From contig JAEZAL010000187.1 of the NCBI GenBank assembly GCA_023427705.1, positions 1 to 13,243 of the forward strand: 13,243 nt of DNA. The letters run 5' to 3'. Within the stretch, counting starts at the first letter, position 1; each line of letters begins with the position of its first letter. Position numbers and translations under genes: made by a program. Origin of the DNA: Bacillota bacterium. Lineage in GTDB: Bacteria; Bacillota; Clostridia; Clostridiales; Clostridiaceae. The notes beneath the pieces were generated by a model. The model made no database searches and had not been told where the DNA came from. It was given only the letters and a program-made list of their open reading frames with translations. This document shows, one piece after another, positions 1-5,860 of the stretch.

Positions 1-2
1 AG

Positions 3-701
3 GTATCTCCAATTTTAAATGATGATGATAAAAGGGAATTAGGAATATATTTATCTTTTAAAAATCCAGATATAAATAATAAATCAAAATTAGAAGAAGT
101 ATATAGTGAAAATATAGATAAGTTACATGGAATAAGCAATAAGGACGTTGATATAGAAGAAATTCTTACAATTATAGATAAGAGTGCAAATATATTAGAT
201 AGAGATAAATTGAAAAATGATTTAAATTATTATTTTAATAAAGGCAATTTATCGAAGACAATTGATTTAAGTAGATATATTTCAGAAAAAAATATTCAAT
301 TAAACTTAGTAGCAGATAACTGGGAAGAGGCTATCAGACTTAGTGCAATTCCGTTATTAAAAAATAATGATATAACAGAAGCATATATTGATGCAATGAT
401 AGATAATGTTAAAAATCTAGGTCCATATATTGTAGTAGATGAAGGAATAGCAATACCTCATGCTAGGGCAGATAATTACGTAAAGAACTTTGGAATTACT
501 ATTAATACCTTTAAGAATCCTATTACAATAGGTAGACATAATAATATAAGAATATTTATAACTATAGCAAGTGTAAATAATGAAAATCATATTGAACTTA
601 TAACTCAAATAATGAAGCTTATTGAAGACGAAAGCTTTATGGATATATTAAATAAAGATAATATAAATGAAAAAGAAGTATTAAGTTTAATTAGGAAATA
701 A
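3..701 (+). CDS. PRD/PTS-type transcription regulator (BglG/MtlR-like), C-terminal part with EIIA domain, 5' truncated
   Basis: The reading frame is open from the first bases of the window, so the N-terminal part lies outside. The visible 232 residues end in a PTS EIIA domain of the mannitol/fructose/ascorbate type. The decisive motif is GPYIVVDEGIAIPHAR, whose His (codon 459-461) is the usual phosphorylation site. A TTG at 210 could be read as a start, but coding sequence continues upstream of it (VSPIL, then DDDKRELG), so I treat it as internal. In BglG/MtlR-type regulators an EIIA-like domain follows HTH, PRD and EIIB-like domains, and its phosphorylation by HPr or a cognate EII tunes DNA binding or antitermination. 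The linker before EIIA fits that layout, but HTH and PRDs cannot be seen here. A separate EIIA subunit is less likely, because the frame extends about 70 codons upstream of the TTG. The gene ends at a strong terminator and is not co-transcribed with the glycosyltransferases. Confidence 0.75.
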   Translation, partial: VSPILNDDDKRELGIYLSFKNPDINNKSKLEEVYSENIDKLHGISNKDVDIEEILTIIDKSANILDRDKLKNDLNYYFNKGNLSKTIDLSRYISEKNIQLNLVADNWEEAIRLSAIPLLKNNDITEAYIDAMIDNVKNLGPYIVVDEGIAIPHARADNYVKNFGITINTFKNPITIGRHNNIRIFITIASVNNENHIELITQIMKLIEDESFMDILNKDNINEKEVLSLIRK

Positions 702-710
702 AATTATTGA

Positions 711-748
711 AGAGTCTTAGAAAATTAATTTTTTTCTAAGACTTTTTT
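711..748 (+). terminator. Rho-independent terminator of the PRD/EIIA regulator
   Basis: The arms AGTCTTAGAAAA (713-724) and TTTTCTAAGACT (732-743) pair perfectly around a 7-nt loop and are followed by a run of T. It starts 12 nt after the stop codon of the regulator gene. Confidence 0.9.
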
Positions 749-834
749 ATATGAAACAATTAGTAATTTATCATAGAAATAAAATTCAAAATGTAATAAG
801 ATATATTTTCCCAAATTAAGAGGTATATAGTAAC

Positions 835-865
835 TTGTAACTCCTAATAATCCAATGAATATAAT
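835..865 (+). promoter_or_regulatory. Possible sigma-A promoter for the glycosyltransferase genes
   Basis: In the 220-nt gap before the GT32 gene, TTGTAA (835-840) is followed after 19 nt by a perfect TATAAT (860-865). The spacer is long, and such AT-rich sequence gives many chance matches, so this is only a candidate. I see no other clear element in 749-950. Confidence 0.3.
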
Positions 866-969
866 AATTAGAGTAGATGTAGAGAGAAATGTCACACTTA
901 TAGATTTAAATAAATATAATAAACCTATTAACTTAAATAAGTAGCAGGTTTAGAGGAGGGAAATAACTT

Positions 970-1665
970 ATGAGTATACCTAAAATAATACATTACTGTT
1001 GGTTTGGTGGTAAAAAGAAACCTGAATTAGTTGAAAAGTGTATTTCTTCATGGAAGATTCATTTAAAGGATTATGAATTTATGGAATGGAATGAAGATAA
1101 CTTTAATATAAATGGCTTTGAATTTACTAAGAAAGCTTATGAAGATAAAAAGTGGGCATTTGTATCAGATTATTGCAGGCTATGGGCACTTTATAGATAT
1201 TGTTGAATATATTTAGATACAGATATGGAGTTAATAAAACCCTTAGATAATGTACTATATCATTCTTCATTTGGTGGATTAGAGGATTACTTTATTGGTT
1301 TTGGAATTTGGGGTTGTAGTAAATATGATAAATTTATTTCTGAAGTATTAAAGTATTATAATAACTTAAATTATGATGATTATAAGGATAGATCAGATGA
1401 ACTAGTAATTCAAATTCATCTTACTTTAATTGCTAAGTATCTTGGATATAAGGATAGCCGTAACAAGGTTTCATATTTTTATAATGAGGTAGCTATTTAT
1501 CCAAAGGAATATTTTTATCCTAAAAAACATCTATGGAAAGAAACATTAATTACAGAAAATACTTATACTGTCCATCATTATGAAGGAAGCTGGAGAAAAC
1601 CGAATCAGATATTAAGATCTAAGTTTAAAAAAGGAATATTTAAGTTTATTAGAGGGTTTAAGTAG
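970..1665 (+). pseudogene. GT32-family glycosyltransferase interrupted by an in-frame TGA at the Gly-Gly before the DxD motif
   Basis: A strong ribosome binding site, GAGGAGGG (953-960), precedes ATG 970. The product begins MSIPKIIHYCWFGGKKKP, the typical N-terminus of GT32 sugar transferases (capsular-polysaccharide/Och1-like, 'glycosyltransferase sugar-binding region with DXD motif'). These use nucleotide-sugars to modify surface glycans. Codon 79 (1204-1206) is TGA. Beyond it the same frame continues with IYLDTDMEL, containing the DTD metal-binding motif (codons 83-85), and ends with the family's HHYEGSW near the C-terminus. The expected sequence at the break is LYRYGGIYLDTD. The window has TGT TGA where GGT GGA would give Gly-Gly, so two G-to-T changes explain the lesion. 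The rest of the 231-codon frame is undamaged and of normal family length, so the mutation is recent or a sequence error. The N-terminal 78-residue product would lack the DxD motif. An internal ATG at 1225 also starts after it, so neither half should be active. Confidence 0.85.
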
Positions 1666-1762
1666 GAAAATTTTCTTGAAAGAGTAAGAAATTTTGAAGT
1701 ATATGAATATATATTTAATATAATTCGTGAAAGAGTAAATTTTATAGAAGGGGAAGTTTAGT

Positions 1763-2839
1763 TTGAATATTTTATATATTAATTGTTCAGCTCATATAGC
1801 TGGCGATACTAAATGTATTTTAAAGCTTTGTAAAGAGATTAATAATAAAAATAAACTAATATTAGCTAGCTCTGGTGGGAAATTACTACCTAATTTTCTG
1901 AAGCTAGGAGTTAAGCACTATGAGATAAAAAACGTAAACTTAAATAACATTTTTAGTATAATGTATAATATTGTTAAGATAATAAAAATAATTAGGAAAG
2001 AAAATATACATTTAATTCATAGTCATCATAGGACAACTACATTTATTTCTAAGATTGCTTCACTTTTTACAGGGGTAAGAATTATACACACCCAACATAT
2101 TTGCATAGAAGATAAATATTTCTTTACTAGATTAGCGCTTAAAAATATTGATATTATTTCTGTTAGCAATTCTGCAAAGAAGGTATTGGTTAATAAATGT
2201 AGGTTAGATAAAAAAAGAATAACAACAATATATAATACTGTAGATATAAAGGAAGAAAATAAAAGTGTAGATAATGCCTTAGTTGAAAGTAAGAAAAGCT
2301 TTTTTACTATAGCACAAATAAGTAGAGTAGTTGATTATAAGGGAGTATATGACTTTGTTAATATAGCAAAGGAAGTTAATGAAAAAAATAAAAATATAAG
2401 ATTTTTCTTAATTGGAGAAGGTGAAGAATTAGAAAACTTAAGAAGTTATATTAAAGAAAATAATTTAGAAGAGGTTGTATATCTCCTTGGAGAGAAAAGT
2501 AATGTAATAGATCATTTAAAATATATAGATTTAGTTTTATTATGCTCTCATATAGAAGGGCTTCCATTAGTTCCTTTAGAGGCTTTTTCTCAAAGAGTTC
2601 CAGTAATTGCAACTAATATACCAGGAACTAATGAAGAAATAATTAATGGAGTAAATGGATATTTAGTTCCTCTAAAAGATATTAAGACCTTTAGCAAAAG
2701 AATAAATGAACTTTATGAAGATAGTGAATTATATAAATCCTTGAAAAAAGGTGCATATAGAACCTTTGCTATAAATTTTACTTCAGAAAAATATATTTTA
2801 TCTCACTTAAAGTTCTATAGGAAAGTTTTAAAGAAATAG
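1763..2839 (+). CDS. GT4-type (GT-B fold) glycosyltransferase, group 1 family
   Basis: This 358-residue retaining glycosyltransferase probably adds a sugar to a surface polysaccharide or glycolipid on the cytoplasmic face of the membrane. The N-terminal acceptor domain contains HSHHR (residues 86-90). The C-terminal nucleotide-sugar domain begins near residue 180 with ISRVVDYKG, where R188 and K193 match the conserved basic pair of the family. It also has the EX7E motif, EGLPLVPLE (E265 and E273), followed by PVIATNIPGTNEEI. The start is TTG 1763, preceded by AGAAGGGGAAG at 8-9 nt. No ATG fits better. It lies 97 nt after the broken GT32 gene on the same strand and is probably co-transcribed with it. 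The acceptor and donor sugars cannot be told from sequence. Confidence 0.85.
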   Translation: MNILYINCSAHIAGDTKCILKLCKEINNKNKLILASSGGKLLPNFLKLGVKHYEIKNVNLNNIFSIMYNIVKIIKIIRKENIHLIHSHHRTTTFISKIASLFTGVRIIHTQHICIEDKYFFTRLALKNIDIISVSNSAKKVLVNKCRLDKKRITTIYNTVDIKEENKSVDNALVESKKSFFTIAQISRVVDYKGVYDFVNIAKEVNEKNKNIRFFLIGEGEELENLRSYIKENNLEEVVYLLGEKSNVIDHLKYIDLVLLCSHIEGLPLVPLEAFSQRVPVIATNIPGTNEEIINGVNGYLVPLKDIKTFSKRINELYEDSELYKSLKKGAYRTFAINFTSEKYILSHLKFYRKVLKK

Positions 2840-2886
2840 ACAAGTATATATATCAATTCACATATAAAAGAAAATAATAAATTTTC

Positions 2887-2923
2887 AAAAACTGTATCAA
2901 ATGAAATGTGATACAGTTTTTTT
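2887..2923 (+). terminator. Rho-independent terminator after the GT4 gene
   Basis: AAAAACTGTATCA (2887-2899) pairs with TGATACAGTTTTT (2909-2921) around a 9-nt loop and runs into a T tract. It closes the glycosyltransferase unit. Confidence 0.85.
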
Positions 2924-2926
2924 GTA

Positions 2927-3144
2927 GGGGACAAGGAGAAAGCTATAGGGACAATAGATGTCTTTATTAATATGATTAGAAATACTATAAGTGAAAGGGA
3001 TGAATTTATTACTATAGAACAGAAAATAGAAATTTAAAGAATTATGTTTTGATTAATAATATAAGATATGTAGATAGAATAAAGATTTAAATATATGATA
3101 ATGGCGTAGGAATAGATGATGAAAAGATAGATTAGGTAAGAGAA
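2927..3144 (+). pseudogene. Relic of a YesM/LytS-like sensor histidine kinase
   Basis: No intact ORF exists here, but two frames give recognisable kinase sequence. From 2927 the frame reads through INMIRNTISERDEFITIEQ and stops at a TAA (3035-3037). Shifting by one base at the A run near 3030 restores NLKNYVLINNIRYVDRIKI. After a TAA at 3088-3090 the same frame gives IYDNGVGIDDEKID, then a TAG at 3133-3135. The first blocks resemble the His_kinase domain segment of YesM/LytS kinases (R-N-T-x-S-x-x-x-E-F-I-T-I-x-x-E). The DNGVGI block is the G1 box of the HATPase domain. The sequence normally between them, including the N box, is missing. So the relic carries at least one frameshift, one internal deletion and two further stops. 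Both ends of the gene and any partner response regulator are absent. Confidence 0.7.
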
Positions 3145-3157
3145 AATTATAAGCTGA

Positions 3158-3181
3158 AAGGAGCTGATAAAACAGCTCCTT
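3158..3181 (-). terminator. Hairpin terminator of the serine hydrolase gene (weak T tract)
   Basis: AAGGAGCTG (3158-3166) pairs perfectly with CAGCTCCTT (3173-3181) around a 6-nt loop, starting 7 nt past the hydrolase stop codon on the minus strand. The T run after the stem on the minus strand is short and broken, so termination may be partial. Confidence 0.6.
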
Positions 3182-3188
3182 AAATATA

Positions 3189-4592
3189 TTAAATTCCTAA
3201 AGCATCCTTAACAGCTTGGTTCATGTTCCATGATAACCAAGAATTTGTATTATAATAAGAATTACTAGTAGAAGTTCTAAATCCTGCTTGCATTTTATTA
3301 GATAAACAAATAAAGATATAATCATTATCTGGATCTACAAATACTGTTGTACCAGTAAAACCATCATGTCCATAAACTGCTTCTGTTGCCGTTGCTCCCA
3401 TCCAGCTTTGATCTAACTTAAAACCATATCCAAATTCTTCAGATAAACTACCATTGTGAGCTTCAGCGTAACTAGTATGTTTAGTAGTAAATAATTCAAC
3501 AGTTTCTTCGCTATATAAACGAACACCATTATATTCACCACCATTTAGCATTGTTTGTAAAAGAATTGCTAAATCTTTAGCAGTAGAGAATAAACCTGCA
3601 TGACCTGCAACGCCTTGTCCACCCATAGCAGCATTTCCATCATTAACTTCTCCGATTAATGTATAGTTTCTCCATCCATCAAAAGCAGCAAAAGCATCAG
3701 CATCATCAGTACAATCATATCCTACACCAGGGTAATTTATTTCATCAACCATTCTATATTCATAAGGATTACCTAGTGAAGTTGCAGCAATTTGATCTTT
3801 AGTAAATCCATTTTCTAATGGATTATATGTAGTAGATGTCATTCCTAAAGGACCATATATATTTTCTTTAGCAAATACATCCATATCTTGTCCTGATACT
3901 GATTCAACAATAAATCCTAAAGCCATAAAGCTAAAATCAGAATATTTAGGTTCAGATCCATCAGTCTTAAATGTATCAACTAGTTCTAAATTATTGATAT
4001 ATTCTAATTGCTCTTCTTTAGTATCGCAATATAAGAATGTAGCTTCCCATTGAGGTAAACCACTAGAGTGAGTTAATAATTGGGCAATAGTAATTTCACC
4101 TTTTCCATTTTTCTCGAATCCAGGTAAGTAATCTTTTACATAGTCATCAACACTAATTAAGCCTCTATCAACTAAAATCATAATTGATTGAGTAGTAGCC
4201 ATAACTTTTGTTACAGAAGCTAAATCAAATAATGTATCAGTAGTCATTTCACGAGGATTTTCAGTTTTGCTATAAACTGGATTAGCATAAGTACTACCTT
4301 CTGCTTCATAATCAGCATCAAAATAATGAGCATAGCCATAAGATTTTTCTAAGATGATTTCACCATCTTTAACAGCTAGTGCAACAGCTCCCCAACCATC
4401 ATTTCCATTATCATATCCAGCTGTATCAATTGTTTCATTCCATACTTTATCTACGTTTTCTTCCATATCTGTAGAAGTTTTATAAGAATCATTATAAGAT
4501 AAATGCATATCATAATCAGTAGATTTTAATACTGATTGAGAGCATCCACATAGTAAAGATGCTGATAATATAAGTGATAATATTTTTTTCAT
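3189..4592 (-). CDS. Secreted serine hydrolase lipoprotein, beta-lactamase/PBP4*/EstB family (PF00144)
   Basis: The start is ATG 4592. It begins MKKILSLILSASLLCGC, a lipoprotein signal peptide with a lipobox (Leu-Cys-Gly before Cys17), and GGAGG (4605-4609) and AAAGGA lie just upstream. An upstream ATG at 4688 stays open but would bury the signal peptide and overlap the promoter. The 467-residue product has the three motifs of the family: SVTK with nucleophile Ser126 and Lys129, YSD with Tyr217 (in place of YSN), and HDG at 409-411 (in place of KTG). HSSGLP (about 175-180) and GHAGLFSTAKDL (about 330) are also typical of class-C-like serine hydrolases. Members act as D-aminopeptidases, D-Ala carboxypeptidases, esterases or amidases on the outer face of the membrane. 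The HxG third motif argues for an esterase/peptidase rather than a resistance beta-lactamase. The gene is divergent from the LPXTG gene and has the ATACA-N6-TGTAT operator near its start site. Confidence 0.88.
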   Translation of the reverse strand: MKKILSLILSASLLCGCSQSVLKSTDYDMHLSYNDSYKTSTDMEENVDKVWNETIDTAGYDNGNDGWGAVALAVKDGEIILEKSYGYAHYFDADYEAEGSTYANPVYSKTENPREMTTDTLFDLASVTKVMATTQSIMILVDRGLISVDDYVKDYLPGFEKNGKGEITIAQLLTHSSGLPQWEATFLYCDTKEEQLEYINNLELVDTFKTDGSEPKYSDFSFMALGFIVESVSGQDMDVFAKENIYGPLGMTSTTYNPLENGFTKDQIAATSLGNPYEYRMVDEINYPGVGYDCTDDADAFAAFDGWRNYTLIGEVNDGNAAMGGQGVAGHAGLFSTAKDLAILLQTMLNGGEYNGVRLYSEETVELFTTKHTSYAEAHNGSLSEEFGYGFKLDQSWMGATATEAVYGHDGFTGTTVFVDPDNDYIFICLSNKMQAGFRTSTSNSYYNTNSWLSWNMNQAVKDALGI

Positions 4593-4630
4593 TTCCTTTG
4601 TATACCTCCGTATATTGTTATCTAATAAAT

Positions 4631-4646
4631 ATACAGAAAATTGTAT
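4631..4646. promoter_or_regulatory. Operator-like palindrome, copy 1 (ATACA-N6-TGTAT)
   Basis: ATACAGAAAATTGTAT lies at the predicted start of the serine hydrolase transcript. It is the core of a 24-bp stretch (4628-4651) repeated identically at 4788-4811. The same core with other inner bases recurs at 5825 and 6808 (see findings). Confidence 0.65.
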
Positions 4647-4659
4647 TTTGATAATTTTT

Positions 4660-4688
4660 ATTATTGAATAAATTGAATGATTTGTCAA
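4660..4688 (-). promoter_or_regulatory. Sigma-A promoter of the serine hydrolase gene
   Basis: On the minus strand a perfect TTGACA (4688-4683) is followed after 17 nt by AATAAT (4665-4660). This places the transcript start near 4653, just before the palindrome at 4646-4631, with about 60 nt of leader. Confidence 0.65.
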
Positions 4689-4756
4689 TAGAAAATTTTA
4701 AAATCATTTAATTTTATAAAAATTTTCAGAATAAAAAAATTTTTTATTGTAAACGA

Positions 4757-4786
4757 TTGACAAAGGAAAATGTAGCATGATATAAA
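4757..4786 (+). promoter_or_regulatory. Sigma-A promoter of the LPXTG protein gene
   Basis: A perfect TTGACA (4757-4762), an 18-nt spacer and TATAAA (4781-4786) are followed 4 nt later by palindrome copy 2. The leader to ATG 4874 is about 80 nt. Confidence 0.65.
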
Positions 4787-4790
4787 TAAT

Positions 4791-4806
4791 ATACAGAAAA
4801 TTGTAT
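4791..4806. promoter_or_regulatory. Operator-like palindrome, copy 2 (ATACA-N6-TGTAT)
   Basis: It has the same 16 bases as copy 1 and begins 4 nt after the -10 of the LPXTG gene promoter, so a bound protein would cover the transcription start. This position relative to the -10 is the same as in front of yhfZ. Confidence 0.7.
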
Positions 4807-4873
4807 TTTGAGAAATTAAGGTTAGAAAAAAATATTTTTTAAATTATAATTATGAAAGAATGGTGTAGAATCA

Positions 4874-5632
4874 ATGAATAAAATATATAGTATATTAGGG
4901 AGTGGGATGATAGCATTTACTTTATTAACTAATACGGTATCTGCTACATCAGGTTTAAATTCTTCAGAAACTACTTTAATAGAACACTTAAGTAATTTTT
5001 CATATAAATATAATGGGAAATTATTCAACTTAGAAGAAGATCTTTTAACTAAAGTTAAAAATTATTTAATTAAAGATAATGTAGAATTAAATGATGATCA
5101 AGTTAATGAAGTTACTAAATTAGTAGATGAAGCACTAGTTAATTTAATTAAAAATAATGCTTTGAACGGAAGTCATTTAACTAATGAGCAAGCAAAAAGT
5201 TTTATAAATGACTATATTATTCCTATTGCTAATATATTAAATTTGGAAGTCAGTTATGATGAAGATAATTTGAATATAACAATTAAAGATGAAAATGGAC
5301 AAATTATTTATAGTGATAGTACTATAGAAGATGATACGCAATCAGGTGGCAATGATGGTACAGAATCAGGTGGCAATGATGGTACAGAATCAGGTGGTAA
5401 TGATGGTACAGAATCAGGTGGCAATGATGATACACAATCAGGTGGCAATGATGATACACAATCAGGTAGCAATGATGATACACAATCAGGTGGCAATGAT
5501 GATACAGTAACTGATAACAACAATGAAACATTACCACAAACAGGAGATTCTGTATCTAGTACAGTAATTTCTATGTTGAGCTCATTGATGGTTGTAGGTG
5601 GTTTATTATTAAATAAGAAAAAGATAAAATAA
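4874..5632 (+). CDS. LPXTG cell-wall-anchored surface protein with Ser/Gly/Asn/Asp repeats
   Basis: This 252-residue precursor has an N-terminal signal peptide (MNKIYSILGSGMIAFTLLTN, cleavage likely after Ser-Ala near residue 24). A mostly helical acidic domain of unknown function follows (about 27-145), then an 8-residue repeat stalk (153-211). The C-terminal sorting signal is LPQTG (220-224), a hydrophobic stretch and the tail NKKKIK, which a sortase would use to link the protein to peptidoglycan. The N-terminal domain reminds me of short helical domains in other clostridial surface proteins, but I cannot name it. The start ATG has only a poor Shine-Dalgarno match (ATGGTG near 4860), unusual in this window. 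Its promoter carries the shared palindrome, and the hydrolase is transcribed divergently. A role in holding a substrate or scaffolding at the wall is only a guess. Confidence 0.88.
   Translation: MNKIYSILGSGMIAFTLLTNTVSATSGLNSSETTLIEHLSNFSYKYNGKLFNLEEDLLTKVKNYLIKDNVELNDDQVNEVTKLVDEALVNLIKNNALNGSHLTNEQAKSFINDYIIPIANILNLEVSYDEDNLNITIKDENGQIIYSDSTIEDDTQSGGNDGTESGGNDGTESGGNDGTESGGNDDTQSGGNDDTQSGSNDDTQSGGNDDTVTDNNNETLPQTGDSVSSTVISMLSSLMVVGGLLLNKKKIK
5330..5506 (+). repeat. 24-bp coding tandem repeat, about 7.4 units
   Basis: The units encode D-D/G-T-Q/E-S-G-G-N. Three consecutive units carry DGTES and the others DDTQS, with one GSN variant, so the units are close but not identical in DNA. The array forms a flexible, acidic, hydrophilic stalk between the N-terminal domain and the LPQTG anchor. 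Such arrays commonly change length by slippage or recombination. Confidence 0.9.
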
Positions 5633-5644
5633 TAGTTCTAGCTT

Positions 5645-5685
5645 ATAGTAAAATACTTTATATATTTTACTATGAAATTTTTGTT
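5645..5685 (+). terminator. Probable terminator of the LPXTG gene
   Basis: ATAGTAAAATA (5645-5655) pairs with TATTTTACTAT (5663-5673) around a 7-nt loop. The T-rich run begins after GAAA, and the stem is AT-rich, so it is weaker than the other terminators here. Confidence 0.55.
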
Positions 5686-5727
5686 TCAAAATTAAAGAAT
5701 ATTTAAAAAATCTTATAGGATATATTT

Positions 5728-5759
5728 CCAGCGAAAATCCCATGTGGATTTTCTGCTGG
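5728..5759. repeat. Strong intergenic hairpin without a T tract
   Basis: CCAGC-GAAAATCC (5728-5740) pairs with GGATTTTC (5746-5753) and GCTGG (5755-5759), leaving one bulged T and a 5-nt loop. It is much more GC-rich than its surroundings. Neither strand has a T run after it, so it is not a normal terminator. It may be a small dispersed palindromic element or an RNA-stability hairpin. Confidence 0.5.
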
Positions 5760-5791
5760 GACAATAAAAATGAAAAATTTTCTAAAAACTA

Positions 5792-5820
5792 TTGCTAAGA
5801 TATTGATAAGATGTTAATAT
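5792..5820 (+). promoter_or_regulatory. Extended -10 promoter of yhfZ
   Basis: TTGCTA (5792-5797), a 17-nt spacer and TAATAT (5815-5820) with a TG extension (5812-5813) form a plausible sigma-A promoter. The operator palindrome starts directly after the -10. Confidence 0.6.
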
Positions 5821-5844
5821 TAATATACAAAATATTGTATATTA
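5821..5844. promoter_or_regulatory. Operator-like palindrome, copy 3, perfect 10-bp arms, before yhfZ
   Basis: TAATATACAA (5821-5830) and TTGTATATTA (5835-5844) are exact inverted repeats around AATA. The core ATACA-N6-TGTAT (5825-5840) begins 4 nt after the -10. It covers the expected transcription start and fits autorepression by YhfZ. Confidence 0.75.
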
Positions 5845-5860
5845 ATTAGGGAGTGATAAA

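Noticed and set aside
1204..1206. Selenocysteine codon at the TGA in the GT32 gene
   Set aside because: The position is a structural Gly in the family, there is no catalytic Cys to replace, and I see no bacterial SECIS-like hairpin right after it.
2893..2915. Operator copy at TGTAT...ATACA after the GT4 gene
   Set aside because: The arms are in the opposite order and spaced differently. They belong to the terminator stem.
4593..4688. Longer N-terminus of the serine hydrolase starting at 4688
   Set aside because: It would add 32 residues before a clear lipoprotein signal peptide and would lie over the TTGACA/AATAAT promoter. The GGAGG fits the start at 4592.
4852..4881. Nine-codon leader peptide overlapping the LPXTG start
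   Set aside because: It has a start and stop but no Shine-Dalgarno sequence and no regulatory logic that I can see. Short frames like this are common by chance.
5330..5506. CRISPR array
   Set aside because: The 24-bp units are contiguous with no spacers, and they keep one reading frame that encodes the stalk of the LPXTG protein.
5308..5537. Antisense proteins rich in Ser-Leu-Pro-Pro-Asp or His repeats
   Set aside because: They are mirror frames of the tandem repeat with no ribosome binding site. The plus-strand LPXTG gene explains the sequence.
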